This document shows, piece by piece, positions 26,655 to 35,306 of a DNA stretch of 64,000 nucleotides. Both the position numbers and the translations under genes were made by a program. Positions within the stretch are counted from its first letter, which is position 1; the number at the start of each line of letters is the position of its first letter. The notes under the pieces are model-generated. The model had not been told where the DNA came from. It saw only the letters and a program-made list of their open reading frames with translations, and did not search any database. This DNA comes from Paracoccaceae bacterium. GTDB taxonomy: Bacteria; Pseudomonadota; Alphaproteobacteria; Rhodobacterales; Rhodobacteraceae. The stretch is taken from NCBI GenBank assembly GCA_016936395.1, contig JAFGXY010000009.1, positions 21,209 through 85,208 on the forward strand, read 5' to 3'.

Positions 26655-27707
26655 TCAGCTTTGGGCCGCCGCACGGTGCAGGCCCGCACACACCGGGCAA
26701 TCGGCCCGATGCGTCACCACAATCACCCGTGCCTGCGCATAAAGCGCGTCGTGAATCATCAGACGCCCGCGCAAGCCTTCGCCCGCGTCGGTGATGTGCT
26801 TGACGGCCTCCAGCGCCATCATCGACCCCATCACACCGGGCAGCGGCGACGCGACGCCCGCCTCGGCACAGCTTGGCGCTAGGCCGGGCGCGGGCCGCAC
26901 CGGGAAGACGCATTCATAACACGGGCCGCCGCGCGCCGGATCATACAGGCTGATCTGGCCTTCCCACTGGGTGATCGCCGCCGAAATCAACGGCTTGCCC
27001 GCCGCCACGCAAACCCGGTTCAGCAGATAGCGGGTGTCGAAATTGTCGGTGCCGTCCAGCACAAGGTCATAATCGGCCACCAGCGCCGCCGCCGTCACCT
27101 GGTCCAGTCGCCGGTGATAGGGCCGCACCTCGATGAAAGGGTTCAGCGCCTGCATCGCCACTTGCGCCGAAAACACCTTGGGCATGCCGATGCGGGCATC
27201 GGTGTGGATTATCTGGCGTTGCAGGTTCGACCCTTCGACGCCGTCACCATCAATCACCCCGATCACGCCCACGCCGGACGCCGCCAGATACAGCAAGGCG
27301 GGCGAGCCAAGGCCCCCCGCCCCCACCACCAGCACCCGTGCCGCCTTCAGCCGCTTTTGCCCCGGCCCGCCGATTTCACGCAGCATGATGTGGCGGGCAT
27401 AGCGGTCCAGCTCGGTGGGCGAAAACGTGCCCGGCTTGGGGGCAACTTCGGCCTTGGGCACCACCTGCCCGCGCAACCGCCGCAGCCCGGTGCGATAGGC
27501 AAGGGCCACCACCGCCAGAACGCCCAGCAACAGCCAGCCGCGAAACTCGCCGCCGACGAAGCGGCCCAGACCCGGCGGCATATAGGGCGCGTGCGCCACC
27601 AGTAGCACCGCGAGCCAGCCCCAGGCCGCCAGCCACATCCACCGCGATGACCAGCCAAACCAGCGGCCTGCGCCAAAGATTGCGGCAAAACCCAAAAGCC
27701 CGATCAT
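26655..27707 (-). CDS. moeB: MoeB/ThiF-type adenylyltransferase with N-terminal membrane region
   Basis: This E1-like enzyme adenylates the C-terminal glycine of a ubiquitin-like sulfur carrier (MoaD or ThiS) for molybdopterin or thiamine synthesis. The first 80 or so residues contain three hydrophobic segments (MIGLLGFAAIFGAG, MWLAAWGWLAVLLVAHA, WLLLGVLAVVALAY), absent from typical soluble MoeB. The catalytic domain follows: RYARHIMLREIGGPGQKRL, VVGAGGLGSPALLYLAASGVGVIGVID, SNLQRQIIH and DGTDNFDTRYLLN. Both zinc CxxC pairs are present (CYEC and CPVC). There is no C-terminal rhodanese domain. The gene lies 10 nt after dut. Confidence 0.87.
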   Translation of the reverse strand: MIGLLGFAAIFGAGRWFGWSSRWMWLAAWGWLAVLLVAHAPYMPPGLGRFVGGEFRGWLLLGVLAVVALAYRTGLRRLRGQVVPKAEVAPKPGTFSPTELDRYARHIMLREIGGPGQKRLKAARVLVVGAGGLGSPALLYLAASGVGVIGVIDGDGVEGSNLQRQIIHTDARIGMPKVFSAQVAMQALNPFIEVRPYHRRLDQVTAAALVADYDLVLDGTDNFDTRYLLNRVCVAAGKPLISAAITQWEGQISLYDPARGGPCYECVFPVRPAPGLAPSCAEAGVASPLPGVMGSMMALEAVKHITDAGEGLRGRLMIHDALYAQARVIVVTHRADCPVCAGLHRAAAQS

Positions 27708-27717
27708 GCGCGCCCCA

Positions 27718-28185
27718 TCACTTGCGGCCCGTCGAGCCGAAACCGCCCGTCCCCCGCGCGGTATCCGTCAGGGCGTCGACCACGACAAAGCCCGCCTGCA
27801 CCACCGGGGCGACAATGATCTGCGCGATGCGGTCGCCATGCTGCACGGTATAGGGTTCAGCGCCAAGATTGACCAAAGCCACGCCCAATGGCCCGCGATA
27901 ATCAGAGTCGATGGTGCCGGGCGTATTTGGCAAGGTTATGCCGAACCTGGTCGCAAGGCCGGACCGTGGCCTGATCTGCATCTCGAACCCGGGCGGGATC
28001 TCGACCCGGATCCCGGTCGGGCAGATCGCCCGCTGCATCGGGGCCAGTGTGAACCCGGCGGACCGGCTTTCGGGCGGCAGGTTGGCGCGAATGTCTGCCC
28101 CAGCAGCGCCCGGCGTTTCATAGGCGGGCAAGGGCAGGCTGCGGTCGGCCCAGTCTTCAAACAGGATCTTTACCAACGGGGTCAT
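27718..28185 (-). CDS. dut: dUTP diphosphatase
   Basis: Dut hydrolyses dUTP to dUMP and diphosphate, keeping uracil out of DNA and feeding dTMP synthesis. The 155-residue protein has all five trimeric dUTPase motifs in order: [48 protein letters not shown] and the Gly-rich [12 protein letters not shown] at the C terminus. Its start overlaps the coaBC stop (ATGA), and moeB follows 10 nt later, so coaBC-dut-moeB is one operon. Confidence 0.97.
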   Translation of the reverse strand: MTPLVKILFEDWADRSLPLPAYETPGAAGADIRANLPPESRSAGFTLAPMQRAICPTGIRVEIPPGFEMQIRPRSGLATRFGITLPNTPGTIDSDYRGPLGVALVNLGAEPYTVQHGDRIAQIIVAPVVQAGFVVVDALTDTARGTGGFGSTGRK

Positions 28186-29375
28186 TGCAGCGCCTTTGCG
28201 ATCCGTTCGGCCAGCCGCCGTGCCACCGCATCCTTGGACATGCGCTGCCAGCCCTCGGCGCCGCTGTCGGAAATCACCGTCACCGCGTTTTCACTGCCAC
28301 CCATGATGCCGGTCGCGGGCGACACATCATTGGCCACGATCCAGTCACAGCCCTTGCGCGCGCGTTTGGCCGTGGCGTGGGCGACCACGTTTTCGGTTTC
28401 AGCGGCAAAGCCCACCACCAAGGCCGGGCGCATCGGCCCCTTGGATACGCTCGCCAGAATGTCGGGGTTCTCGGCAAACTCCAGCACCGGGGCCTTGCCT
28501 GAGCCGTCTTTCTTCATCTTTTGCGCGCCCGCATTGGCCACCCGCCAATCGGCCACCGCCGCCGCCATCACCGCCGCATCGGCGGGCAAGGCGGCCTGCA
28601 CCGCATCCAGCATCTGTTGCGCGGTTTCCACCCTGACCACATCGACGCCCGCAGGCGGTGGAACAGACGCGGGCCCGGTCACGAAGGTCACCCGTGCCCC
28701 CAGATCGCGCAGCGCCGCCGCAAGCGCCGTGCCTTGGGCCCCCGAACTGCGGTTGGCAATATAGCGCACCGGGTCAATCGGTTCATGCGTCGGGCCAGAT
28801 GTCACCAGCACATGTCGCCCCATCAGCAGCCCGGCCCCCAAGGCCGCCGCGATGGCCGCCACAATCTCGGCCGGTTCCGCCATCCGACCCGGGCCAAACT
28901 CGCCACAGGCCATCTCGCCATCGTTGGGCCCGACAAACAGCACCCCGTCACCGCGCAAGGTGGCGACATTGCGCTGTGTTGCCGGATGGGTCCACATCCG
29001 CACATTCATCGCAGGCGCGACCAGCACCCGCTTGTCGGTGGCCAGAAGCAGGGTCGAGGCCAGATCTTCGGCCCGCCCGCCCGCCATCTTGGCCATCAGA
29101 TCGGCCGTTGCCGGGGCCACCACCACAAGGTCAGCGGCGCGCGAAAGCTGGATGTGACCCATCTCGGCTTCATCGCCCAAGTCGAACAAATCCTGATACA
29201 CCTTGTGCTGGGCCAGCGCCGACACGGAAAGCGGCGTCACGAACTGCGCCCCGGCACGGGTCAGCACCGGCACCAGCGATGCCCCGGCCTTTTGCAACAG
29301 CCGGATCAATTCAAGTGACTTGTAGGCCGCGATCCCGCCGCCAATGATCAGAAGAACCCGTTTTCCGGCCAGCAT
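28182..29375 (-). CDS. coaBC: Bifunctional phosphopantothenoylcysteine decarboxylase/synthase CoaBC
   Basis: CoaBC joins cysteine to 4'-phosphopantothenate (CoaB) and decarboxylates the product (CoaC) in coenzyme A synthesis. The 397-residue protein has the flavin-binding CoaC half ([21 protein letters not shown], catalytic His74 in [21 protein letters not shown], and the Cys of [13 protein letters not shown]). The CoaB half starts at [24 protein letters not shown] and contains [10 protein letters not shown]. It is the first gene of the coaBC-dut-moeB operon. Confidence 0.96.
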   Translation of the reverse strand: MLAGKRVLLIIGGGIAAYKSLELIRLLQKAGASLVPVLTRAGAQFVTPLSVSALAQHKVYQDLFDLGDEAEMGHIQLSRAADLVVVAPATADLMAKMAGGRAEDLASTLLLATDKRVLVAPAMNVRMWTHPATQRNVATLRGDGVLFVGPNDGEMACGEFGPGRMAEPAEIVAAIAAALGAGLLMGRHVLVTSGPTHEPIDPVRYIANRSSGAQGTALAAALRDLGARVTFVTGPASVPPPAGVDVVRVETAQQMLDAVQAALPADAAVMAAAVADWRVANAGAQKMKKDGSGKAPVLEFAENPDILASVSKGPMRPALVVGFAAETENVVAHATAKRARKGCDWIVANDVSPATGIMGGSENAVTVISDSGAEGWQRMSKDAVARRLAERIAKALQ

Positions 29376-29436
29376 CCTGCGCCCCCCGTTGCCGTACCGA
29401 CGTTAGGGCGCAACGCGCGCCAAAGGCAACACCTCG

Positions 29437-30237
29437 TCAGCGCAACCCAAGGCAAGGATCTTCGCGCGGGGCGGCTTCGGTCACGATCCACAGATCAAAC
29501 GGCGGATCATCGGGGGCCGCGTTTTCCATCTGGCCAACCGACAGCACCGAAACATCGGGGGCCGCTTGCGCCAGAATCGACGGCACCCCCCAATCCTTGC
29601 GGGCATGGCCCGACCCGGTGATCACCGCGACCGGCGGCCCCACCTCATCCAGCGCCTTCATCACCGCCTGCGCCAGATAGGCATCGCGCAACCGCTGTGC
29701 CTGCACCATGCCGGGCAACAGCGACGGCGGCATCGCGTTGCAATGCGCCTCCATCTGCTCGGCCTCGCGCGCGGTCTGTTCCTCGGCGGGCAGCGCCTTT
29801 GCCAGACCGAAAACCTCGCCGCCCGGCATCACCGCCAAGGCACCATCCGTCACCGATTGCCGGGCCAAGGCGCGCGGCACCTCGGCGCCATAGTGGCGGG
29901 CGTCGCGGGCGGCGACGAACACCGGATAATACAGGCTGAAGTCAGGCCAGCCGCTGTTGGCCCAGCCCAAGATGCGCGCCACGCCGTCGCGGTCACCCAG
30001 ATCGGCAGGCACCTTTTCGGCGGCCTCCGCGCTCAGCATTTCCCAGACCACCGCTTTCGGGGCCAAAGAAAACACCGCCCGCGCCTGGTTCATATGGTGC
30101 AGCGGGTTATCGTGCACCTCGCCCAGCACCACAACATCGGCCTTGGGAATGGCGTCAAACGCCTCGGGCGCCATCGCCTCGGCCCAAGCCATCGGTGCAA
30201 AACCGCAAATCGCGACAAGGCGAATGATCCATGCCAT
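29437..30237 (-). CDS. ChaN/haem-binding uptake family protein
   Basis: This 266-residue protein is of the ChaN-like (PhuW/haem-binding, DUF399) family. Its ATG at 30237 overlaps the rpoH stop by one base (TGATG), showing coupling to the sigma factor. The N terminus is a signal peptide (MAWIIRLVAICGFAPMAWA) with no lipobox Cys, unlike E. coli ChaN lipoprotein. Family blocks are VVLGEVHDNPLHHMNQARAV, VWEMLSA, LARQSVTDGALAVMPGGEVF and VITGSGHARKDWGVP. The periplasmic location and haem or iron binding are inferred from family members. Confidence 0.82.
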   Translation of the reverse strand: MAWIIRLVAICGFAPMAWAEAMAPEAFDAIPKADVVVLGEVHDNPLHHMNQARAVFSLAPKAVVWEMLSAEAAEKVPADLGDRDGVARILGWANSGWPDFSLYYPVFVAARDARHYGAEVPRALARQSVTDGALAVMPGGEVFGLAKALPAEEQTAREAEQMEAHCNAMPPSLLPGMVQAQRLRDAYLAQAVMKALDEVGPPVAVITGSGHARKDWGVPSILAQAAPDVSVLSVGQMENAAPDDPPFDLWIVTEAAPREDPCLGLR

Positions 30238-31112
30238 CACAGGAAATGCTGCACTTCGCGCGACTGGCTTTCAAGGCTCTTGCGCATCTTGCCAAAGGCC
30301 GCGGCTTCCAATTGACGCACCCGCTCCTTGCTCAGGCCCAACTCCTCCCCAAGCGATTCCAGCGTGCGCGGGTCATCGCGCAATTTGCGCTCGGCCACGA
30401 TAAAACGTTCGCGCGCGTTCAGCGCCTGCATCGCCTTGACCAGCCAGCCGCGCAGCCGCGCCGCATCATGCGACAATTCCACCGCTTCGGCGGCCTGCGT
30501 GCTGTCATCTTCCAGCGCGTCAATCCACTCGCGGCCGTCCTCGTCGCTGGATTGCGTCGCGTTCAGCGAAAAATCCGACCCGGACAGACGGCCTTCCATC
30601 ATCTCGACATCGGCCAGTGACACCCTCACTTCGGTGGCGACCTGCTGGCGCAACTGGAACTGGTCCAGCACTTCGCCACGCTGTGCCGCCTCGCGCTCCA
30701 GCTTGGCCTGCACCCGGCGCAGATTGAAAAACAGCGCCTTCTGGCTGCTGGTGGACCCGGTGCGCACCATCGACCAGTTGCGCATCACATAGTCCTGAAT
30801 GCTTGCCTTGATCCACCACACCGCATAGGTGGAAAACCGAACGCCACGGTCAGGATCGAACTTGTCTGCGGCCTTCATCAGGCCAAGCGATGCCTCTTGA
30901 ATAAGGTCGGGCATCGGCGCGCCATAGCGGCGGAACTTGGCCGCCATCGAGATCGCCAGCCGCATGTAGGCGGTCACCAGACGATGCAGGGCCCGTTCGT
31001 CACGCTGGTCACGCCAGGCATAGGCAAGGCGCAACTCTGTCTCGGCATCCAGCAACTCTGCCCGCATGGCTTTGCGTGACATCGTTTGGTCGTTATATCC
31101 GTCCAGTGCCAT
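30237..31112 (-). CDS. rpoH2: Heat-shock/oxidative-stress sigma factor, RpoHII type
   Basis: This is a sigma-32 family factor of 291 residues that directs RNA polymerase to heat-shock and photooxidative-stress promoters. Region 2 is seen as RLAISMAAKFRRYGAPMPDLIQEASLGLMKAADKFDPDRGVRFSTYAVWWIKASIQDYVMRNWSMVR. The RpoH box appears as SQKALFFNLRRV. Region 4.2 is ESLGEELGLSKERVRQLEAAAFGKMR. The N terminus lacks the RYLQEIRKFPML-type start of RpoHI, which favours the RpoHII paralogue of Rhodobacterales. An RpoE-like promoter lies upstream, consistent with the known RpoE-RpoHII cascade. A ChaN-like gene is coupled downstream. Confidence 0.9.
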   Translation of the reverse strand: MALDGYNDQTMSRKAMRAELLDAETELRLAYAWRDQRDERALHRLVTAYMRLAISMAAKFRRYGAPMPDLIQEASLGLMKAADKFDPDRGVRFSTYAVWWIKASIQDYVMRNWSMVRTGSTSSQKALFFNLRRVQAKLEREAAQRGEVLDQFQLRQQVATEVRVSLADVEMMEGRLSGSDFSLNATQSSDEDGREWIDALEDDSTQAAEAVELSHDAARLRGWLVKAMQALNARERFIVAERKLRDDPRTLESLGEELGLSKERVRQLEAAAFGKMRKSLESQSREVQHFL

Positions 31113-31154
31113 CTTCCAACCCCCAGTTGCGGATCGTCCACCGCAGTTTTCAAG

Positions 31155-31184
31155 GTATTACGCAGCGTGTCCTCTACCGGATCA
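31155..31184 (-). promoter_or_regulatory. Candidate RpoE-type promoter of rpoH2
   Basis: Read on the minus strand: TGATCC (31184-31179), an 18-nt spacer, then TAATAC (31160-31155). TGATCC is the -35 element of Rhodobacter RpoE promoters, and spacing of about 18 nt to a TAA-type -10 is as expected. The start codon of rpoH2 is about 36 nt beyond the predicted start point. The site overlaps the probable 5' end of the divergent cobU. Confidence 0.65.
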
Positions 31185-31736
31185 CCCCCCGCACCGTCTT
31201 TTTCCCTGCCTCCCCTTACGCTGATCATCGGCGGAGCAAGGTCAGGCAAGTCGCGCATCGCAGAACGTCTGGTCGTCGGCAGCGGTCGCCCCCGGGTTTA
31301 TATCGCCACCGCGCAACCGCTGGATGACGAAATGCAGGACCGGATCGCCCACCACCGCCGCGACCGCGGGCCAGGCTGGACCACGATCGAAGCACCCTTG
31401 AACATAGACGCAGCCCTTGCTGCCTGTAAACCTGAGTTTACAATCCTTGTGGACTGCGCGACAATTTGGCTCTCAAATGCCTTGTTTTCCGGGGGTGACC
31501 TCACGAATATGTGTCATGGATTGGTTGACAGTCTTTGCAGAAGCCCCGCCCCGATCGTCATTGTATCCAACGAGGTCGGGGGCGGTATCGTTCCCGAAAA
31601 TGCCGTCGCGCGGCAGTTTCGCGATGCTCAGGGCCGCCTGAACCAGATGATCGCTGCCCGTGCCGATCTGGTGGTGGTGGTGATGGCGGGCCTGCCTTTG
31701 GTGCTGAAAGGCAGCCTGCCGCCGGGTGCGCTGTGA
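31167..31736 (+). CDS. cobU: Adenosylcobinamide kinase/guanylyltransferase
   Basis: CobU (CobP) phosphorylates adenosylcobinamide and transfers GMP to it during cobalamin synthesis or salvage. Conserved features are the P-loop LTLIIGGARSGKSRIAERL, VYIATAQPLDDEMQDRIAHHRRDRGPGWTTIEAP, DCATIWLSNALF and VIVSNEVGGGIVPENAVARQFRDAQGRLNQ. The start at GTG 31167 (189 residues) is the best in-frame candidate but uncertain, as no canonical ATG is available and AAGG is 11 nt away. The stop overlaps the next gene (GTGA). Confidence 0.88.
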   Translation: MSSTGSPPAPSFSLPPLTLIIGGARSGKSRIAERLVVGSGRPRVYIATAQPLDDEMQDRIAHHRRDRGPGWTTIEAPLNIDAALAACKPEFTILVDCATIWLSNALFSGGDLTNMCHGLVDSLCRSPAPIVIVSNEVGGGIVPENAVARQFRDAQGRLNQMIAARADLVVVVMAGLPLVLKGSLPPGAL

Positions 31737-32311
31737 CCCGCCTGCACCTTGTCCGGCACGGCCCCACTCACGCACGTGTGATGGTGGGCTGGACCGATCT
31801 TCCCGCCGATCTGTCGGATCAGGCCGCCCTTGCGCGGTTGTCGGCCCATCTTCCGCCGGATGCGCCCGTCATCTCGTCCGACCTGTCGCGCGCCATCGCC
31901 ACCGCCGATGCACTTGCCCTGCCGACGCGCCGCCGCTTGCCCGCGGACCCTGCCTTGCGCGAAATCCACTTTGGCGGGTGGGAGATGCGTGACTTTACCG
32001 AGGTCGAGGCTGAAACCCCCGACCTGATCCATACGTTTTGGGAAACACCGGGCAGCATCCGCGCGCCGGGGGGCGAATGCTGGAACGACGTTACGGCCCG
32101 CGTTGCGGGCGCGTTGACCCGGCTGACCGAGCAGACCCCCGATCAGATCATCGTCGTGTGCCACTTCGGCGCCATCCTTGCCGCCCTGCAAGTCTGCCTG
32201 CGCCTGAGCCCGGCCGAAGTGTTTGCTCACAAGATCGACAATCTGTCTGTCACAGAACTGCACAAAACCCGCTCCGGCTGGCAGCTTGAGCGGATCAATC
32301 ACATTCGTTGA
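31733..32311 (+). CDS. cobC: Histidine phosphatase, CobC (alpha-ribazole phosphatase)-like
   Basis: This is a 192-residue phosphoglycerate-mutase-fold phosphatase. It starts at GTG 31733 (MTRLHLVRHGPTHARVMVGWTDLPADLS), overlapping cobU by 4 nt. The catalytic RHG motif, the SSDLSRAIATADAL block, the Glu in LREIHFGGWEM and the second His in VVCHFGAI are present. Coupling to cobU supports a role in cobalamin nucleotide-loop assembly (dephosphorylation of alpha-ribazole phosphate or of adenosylcobalamin phosphate). Without the neighbour it would be called only a histidine phosphatase. Confidence 0.8.
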   Translation: MTRLHLVRHGPTHARVMVGWTDLPADLSDQAALARLSAHLPPDAPVISSDLSRAIATADALALPTRRRLPADPALREIHFGGWEMRDFTEVEAETPDLIHTFWETPGSIRAPGGECWNDVTARVAGALTRLTEQTPDQIIVVCHFGAILAALQVCLRLSPAEVFAHKIDNLSVTELHKTRSGWQLERINHIR

Positions 32312-32374
32312 TGTGCCGGTGCAGGAGTCATCGCTGGATCGCCGGTCATGCCCGGGCCTAGAAGCCCATTGATG

Positions 32375-32390
32375 TTAACCATTCGCTAAC
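32375..32390 (+). promoter_or_regulatory. CtrA-like binding box upstream of comM
   Basis: TTAA, seven bases, then CTAAC (32375-32390) matches the CtrA consensus TTAA-N7-TTAAC with one mismatch. It lies about 42 nt upstream of the comM start. CtrA controls competence and gene-transfer-agent genes in Rhodobacterales, and comM is one of the reported targets, so the site is plausible. Binding is not shown here. Confidence 0.55.
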
Positions 32391-32431
32391 CCTGCCCCCT
32401 TAACCCTTTGGCAAGGGGAACGGGGTGAAAC

Positions 32432-33946
32432 ATGGTCGCCAAAGCCTACACGGTCGCCTTTGAAGGCGTCGAAGCCCGGCTGGTCGAGGTGCAATGCGCC
32501 GTCTCGCCCGGTCTGCCCGGCTTTGCCGTGGTCGGCCTGCCCGACAAGGCGGTGTCTGAGGCGAAAGAACGGGTGCGTGCTGCGCTGCAAGCCATGTCGA
32601 TCGCGCTGCCCAGCAAGAAGATCACCATCAACCTGTCGCCCGCCGACCTGCCCAAGGAAGGCTCACACTTCGACCTTCCCATCGCGCTAGCCGTTCTTGC
32701 CGCGCTTGACATCATTCCGAAGGACGAGGTCGAACAGACCGTGGCGCTGGGGGAATTGTCGCTGGATGGCCGCCTGATCGCCGTCATCGGCGCGCTGCCC
32801 GCCGCCATGGCCGCGGCTGACAGCGACCGTGCGCTTCTTTGCCCGCGCGCCTGCGGGGCCGAAGCCGCCTGGGTCGGCGCCACGGAAGTGCTGGCCGCCG
32901 CGACCTTGGACGAAGTGGTGCGCCACTATACCGGCCAATGCCCGCTGACACCCGCTGAAGCCGGCGAAGTGCTGCCGCCGCAGCGCAGCCGCGATCTGGC
33001 CGAGGTCAAGGGCCAGGAACGCGCCAAACGGGGCTTGGAAATCGCTGCCGCCGGGCGGCATCACATGCTGATGGTCGGCACGCCGGGGTCAGGCAAATCC
33101 ATGCTTGCCGCCCGCCTGCCCGGCATCCTGCCGCCACTTTCGGCGGCCGAGGCGCTGGAAACCTCGATGATCCATTCGCTGGCGGGGCTTCTGTCCGAAG
33201 GCGGCATCTCGCGCGAACGCCCGTTTCGCGAACCGCATCACACCGCGTCGATGGCTGCGATTGTGGGCGGCGGCAAGGGTGCCAAACCGGGCGAGATTTC
33301 CCTTGCCCACAATGGCGTGCTGTTTCTGGACGAATTCCCCGAGTTTCCCCGCCCGGTGCTGGAAACCCTGCGCCAGCCGATCGAGACCGGCGAGATCATG
33401 GTGGCCCGCGCCAATGCCCATATCCGCTACCCCTGCCGGTTCTTGCTGATCGCCGCTGCCAATCCCTGCCGCTGCGGCTATCTGACAGACCCGGCCCGCG
33501 CCTGTGGCAAGGCCCCGACCTGTGGCGATGACTATCTGGGCCGCATTTCCGGCCCCCTGATGGACCGCTTCGATCTGCGCGTCGATGTGCCGCCGGTGGC
33601 CTATACCGACCTTGACCTTCCGTCGTCGGGCGAAGGTTCCGCCACCGTCGCCGCCCGTGTCGCCGCCGCCCGCGCCCGGCAAGACGCGCGCTTTGCCGGT
33701 CATGCCGGGGTCAGGGTCAATGCCGACATGGAAGGCGCGCTGCTGGAAGAGGTCGCAACCCCCGACAGCGACGGTCGCGCCCTGATCTCCCGCGTGGCCG
33801 AGCGCATGGGCCTGACCGCGCGCGGCTATCACCGGGTGCTGCGGGTGGCGCGCACCATCGCCGATCTGGACGGATCCGCCCAGGTGCGCCAGCCACATGT
33901 GGCCGAGGCGGTCAGCTATCGCCTTGCCATCACAGCCAAATCCTGA
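32432..33946 (+). CDS. comM: YifB/ComM-family Mg-chelatase-like AAA+ ATPase
   Basis: ComM is a hexameric AAA+ helicase that promotes branch migration when transforming DNA is integrated. The 504-residue protein has the N-terminal Lon-substrate-like (ChlI) domain (SPGLPGFAVVGLPDKAVSEAKERVRAAL), the Walker A GTPGSGKSMLAARLPGILPP, Walker B GVLFLDEFPEF, the CxC-rich AANPCRCGYLTDPARACGKAPTCGDDYLGRISGPLMDRFDL insertion, and the C-terminal YHRVLRVARTIADLDGS segment. An AAGGGGAACGGGG purine stretch precedes the ATG. A CtrA-like box lies upstream. Confidence 0.94.
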   Translation: MVAKAYTVAFEGVEARLVEVQCAVSPGLPGFAVVGLPDKAVSEAKERVRAALQAMSIALPSKKITINLSPADLPKEGSHFDLPIALAVLAALDIIPKDEVEQTVALGELSLDGRLIAVIGALPAAMAAADSDRALLCPRACGAEAAWVGATEVLAAATLDEVVRHYTGQCPLTPAEAGEVLPPQRSRDLAEVKGQERAKRGLEIAAAGRHHMLMVGTPGSGKSMLAARLPGILPPLSAAEALETSMIHSLAGLLSEGGISRERPFREPHHTASMAAIVGGGKGAKPGEISLAHNGVLFLDEFPEFPRPVLETLRQPIETGEIMVARANAHIRYPCRFLLIAAANPCRCGYLTDPARACGKAPTCGDDYLGRISGPLMDRFDLRVDVPPVAYTDLDLPSSGEGSATVAARVAAARARQDARFAGHAGVRVNADMEGALLEEVATPDSDGRALISRVAERMGLTARGYHRVLRVARTIADLDGSAQVRQPHVAEAVSYRLAITAKS

Positions 33947-33949
33947 AGC

Positions 33950-34894
33950 TCAAAGCCCGCGCCTGGCCTCGATCACCTGCCAGATCCGCTCGGCCGTGTT
34001 GGTGCCGTCAAACCGCTCCAACTCCTGTATCCCGGTGGGCGAGGTCACGTTGATTTCGGTCAGCCAGTCGCCGATCACGTCAATGCCGACAAACACCTGC
34101 CCCTTTTCCTTCAGAACCGGGCCGATGGTGGCGCAAATCTCCAGATCGCGCGGCGTCAGCCCCACCTGTTCCGGTCGCCCGCCCGCATGCATGTTCGACC
34201 GGGTTTCCCCGGCCTGCGGCACCCGGTTGATCGCGCCAACCGGCTCGCCATCAACCAAGATCACCCGTTTGTCGCCCTTGGACACATCGGGAAGGAATTT
34301 CTGCACGATCATCGGCTCGCGGCTCATACCGGTGAACATCTCGTGCAGGCTGGCCAGATTGCGGTCATTGGGGTCCAGCCGGAACACCCCGGCGCCGCCA
34401 TTGCCATACAGCGGCTTGAGGATGATATCGCCATGCCGCGCCTTGAACGCCCTAATCGTCTGCAAATCCCGCGCAATCGCTGTGGGCGGGGTCAGTTGCG
34501 CAAATCGCAAGACCAGCAGCTTTTCGGGGAAATTGCGCACCCAGAACGGATCATTCACCACCAGGGTCTTCGGGTGGATCATCTCCAGCAGATGCGTGGT
34601 GGTGATATAGCCCATATCAAACGGCGGGTCTTGCCGCAGCCAGACCACGTCGAAATCGGCCAGATCAACCTCGGTTTCAACTCCAAAACTGACATGATTG
34701 CCAAGGTCGCGCCGCACCTCGATCGGCCAACCCCGCGCCATCACCCGGCCTTCGATAAAGGCCAGTTTGTCCGGCGTGTAGTAAAACAGGCTATGCCCGC
34801 GCAACTGCGCCTCAAGCGCAATGCGAAACGTGCTGTCGGCGTCAATATTGACCGCGCCAATCGGGTCCATCTGCAAAGCGACTCTGAGCGGCAT
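33950..34894 (-). CDS. gshB: Glutathione synthetase
   Basis: GshB joins gamma-glutamylcysteine and glycine using ATP to make glutathione. The start [34 protein letters not shown] at 34894 has GGAGG at 34900-34904; the longer ORF start is discounted. The 314-residue ATP-grasp enzyme shows the [54 protein letters not shown] and [19 protein letters not shown] signatures. It converges with comM with only 3 nt between the stops. Confidence 0.96.
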   Translation of the reverse strand: MPLRVALQMDPIGAVNIDADSTFRIALEAQLRGHSLFYYTPDKLAFIEGRVMARGWPIEVRRDLGNHVSFGVETEVDLADFDVVWLRQDPPFDMGYITTTHLLEMIHPKTLVVNDPFWVRNFPEKLLVLRFAQLTPPTAIARDLQTIRAFKARHGDIILKPLYGNGGAGVFRLDPNDRNLASLHEMFTGMSREPMIVQKFLPDVSKGDKRVILVDGEPVGAINRVPQAGETRSNMHAGGRPEQVGLTPRDLEICATIGPVLKEKGQVFVGIDVIGDWLTEINVTSPTGIQELERFDGTNTAERIWQVIEARRGL

Positions 34895-34952
34895 ACCGTC
34901 CTCCATGACCTTGCGCCAGCTTTGGCGCAATCAGGCGACAGATGCAAACCGG

Positions 34953-35306
34953 TCAGGCAGCATACGCGTTCTCGACAATCTCGATCCGGCCCGCAGCATC
35001 GACCAAAGCCACATCAAACCGTGCAGGCGTGTTGGCCCCGGCCGGCTCCCCGCCCAGAAAACATGCGGCAGACGCATGTATCCGCGCCATCTGACGCTCG
35101 GTGATCCGTTCGGCTGCCCAAGCATGGGTGCGGGCCTGCTTGACCTCAATGAAAATCACCTCGGCCCCGTCACGGGCAATCAGATCAATCTCGCCACCCG
35201 GGCCGCGCCACCGCCGTGCGCAAACCGGGCGCCCCTGACGCCCATAGAATTGCGCGACCTGATCCTCAGCCGCCAGACCCGCGTAATATGACCGTTGACC
35301 ACTCAT
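34953..35306 (-). CDS. yraN: YraN family protein (predicted endonuclease fold)
   Basis: This is a 117-residue UPF0102 protein. It has the characteristic restriction-endonuclease-like core GLAAEDQVAQFYGRQG, GGEIDLIARDGAEVIFIEVKQA and FDVALVD. In the motif E-x(n)-D-x(n)-ExK the acidic residues and Lys are all present (GEIDLI, IEVK). The start overlaps the rsmI stop (ATGA), giving the conserved rsmI-yraN pair. A biological role has not been defined for the family. Confidence 0.88.
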   Translation of the reverse strand: MSGQRSYYAGLAAEDQVAQFYGRQGRPVCARRWRGPGGEIDLIARDGAEVIFIEVKQARTHAWAAERITERQMARIHASAACFLGGEPAGANTPARFDVALVDAAGRIEIVENAYAA

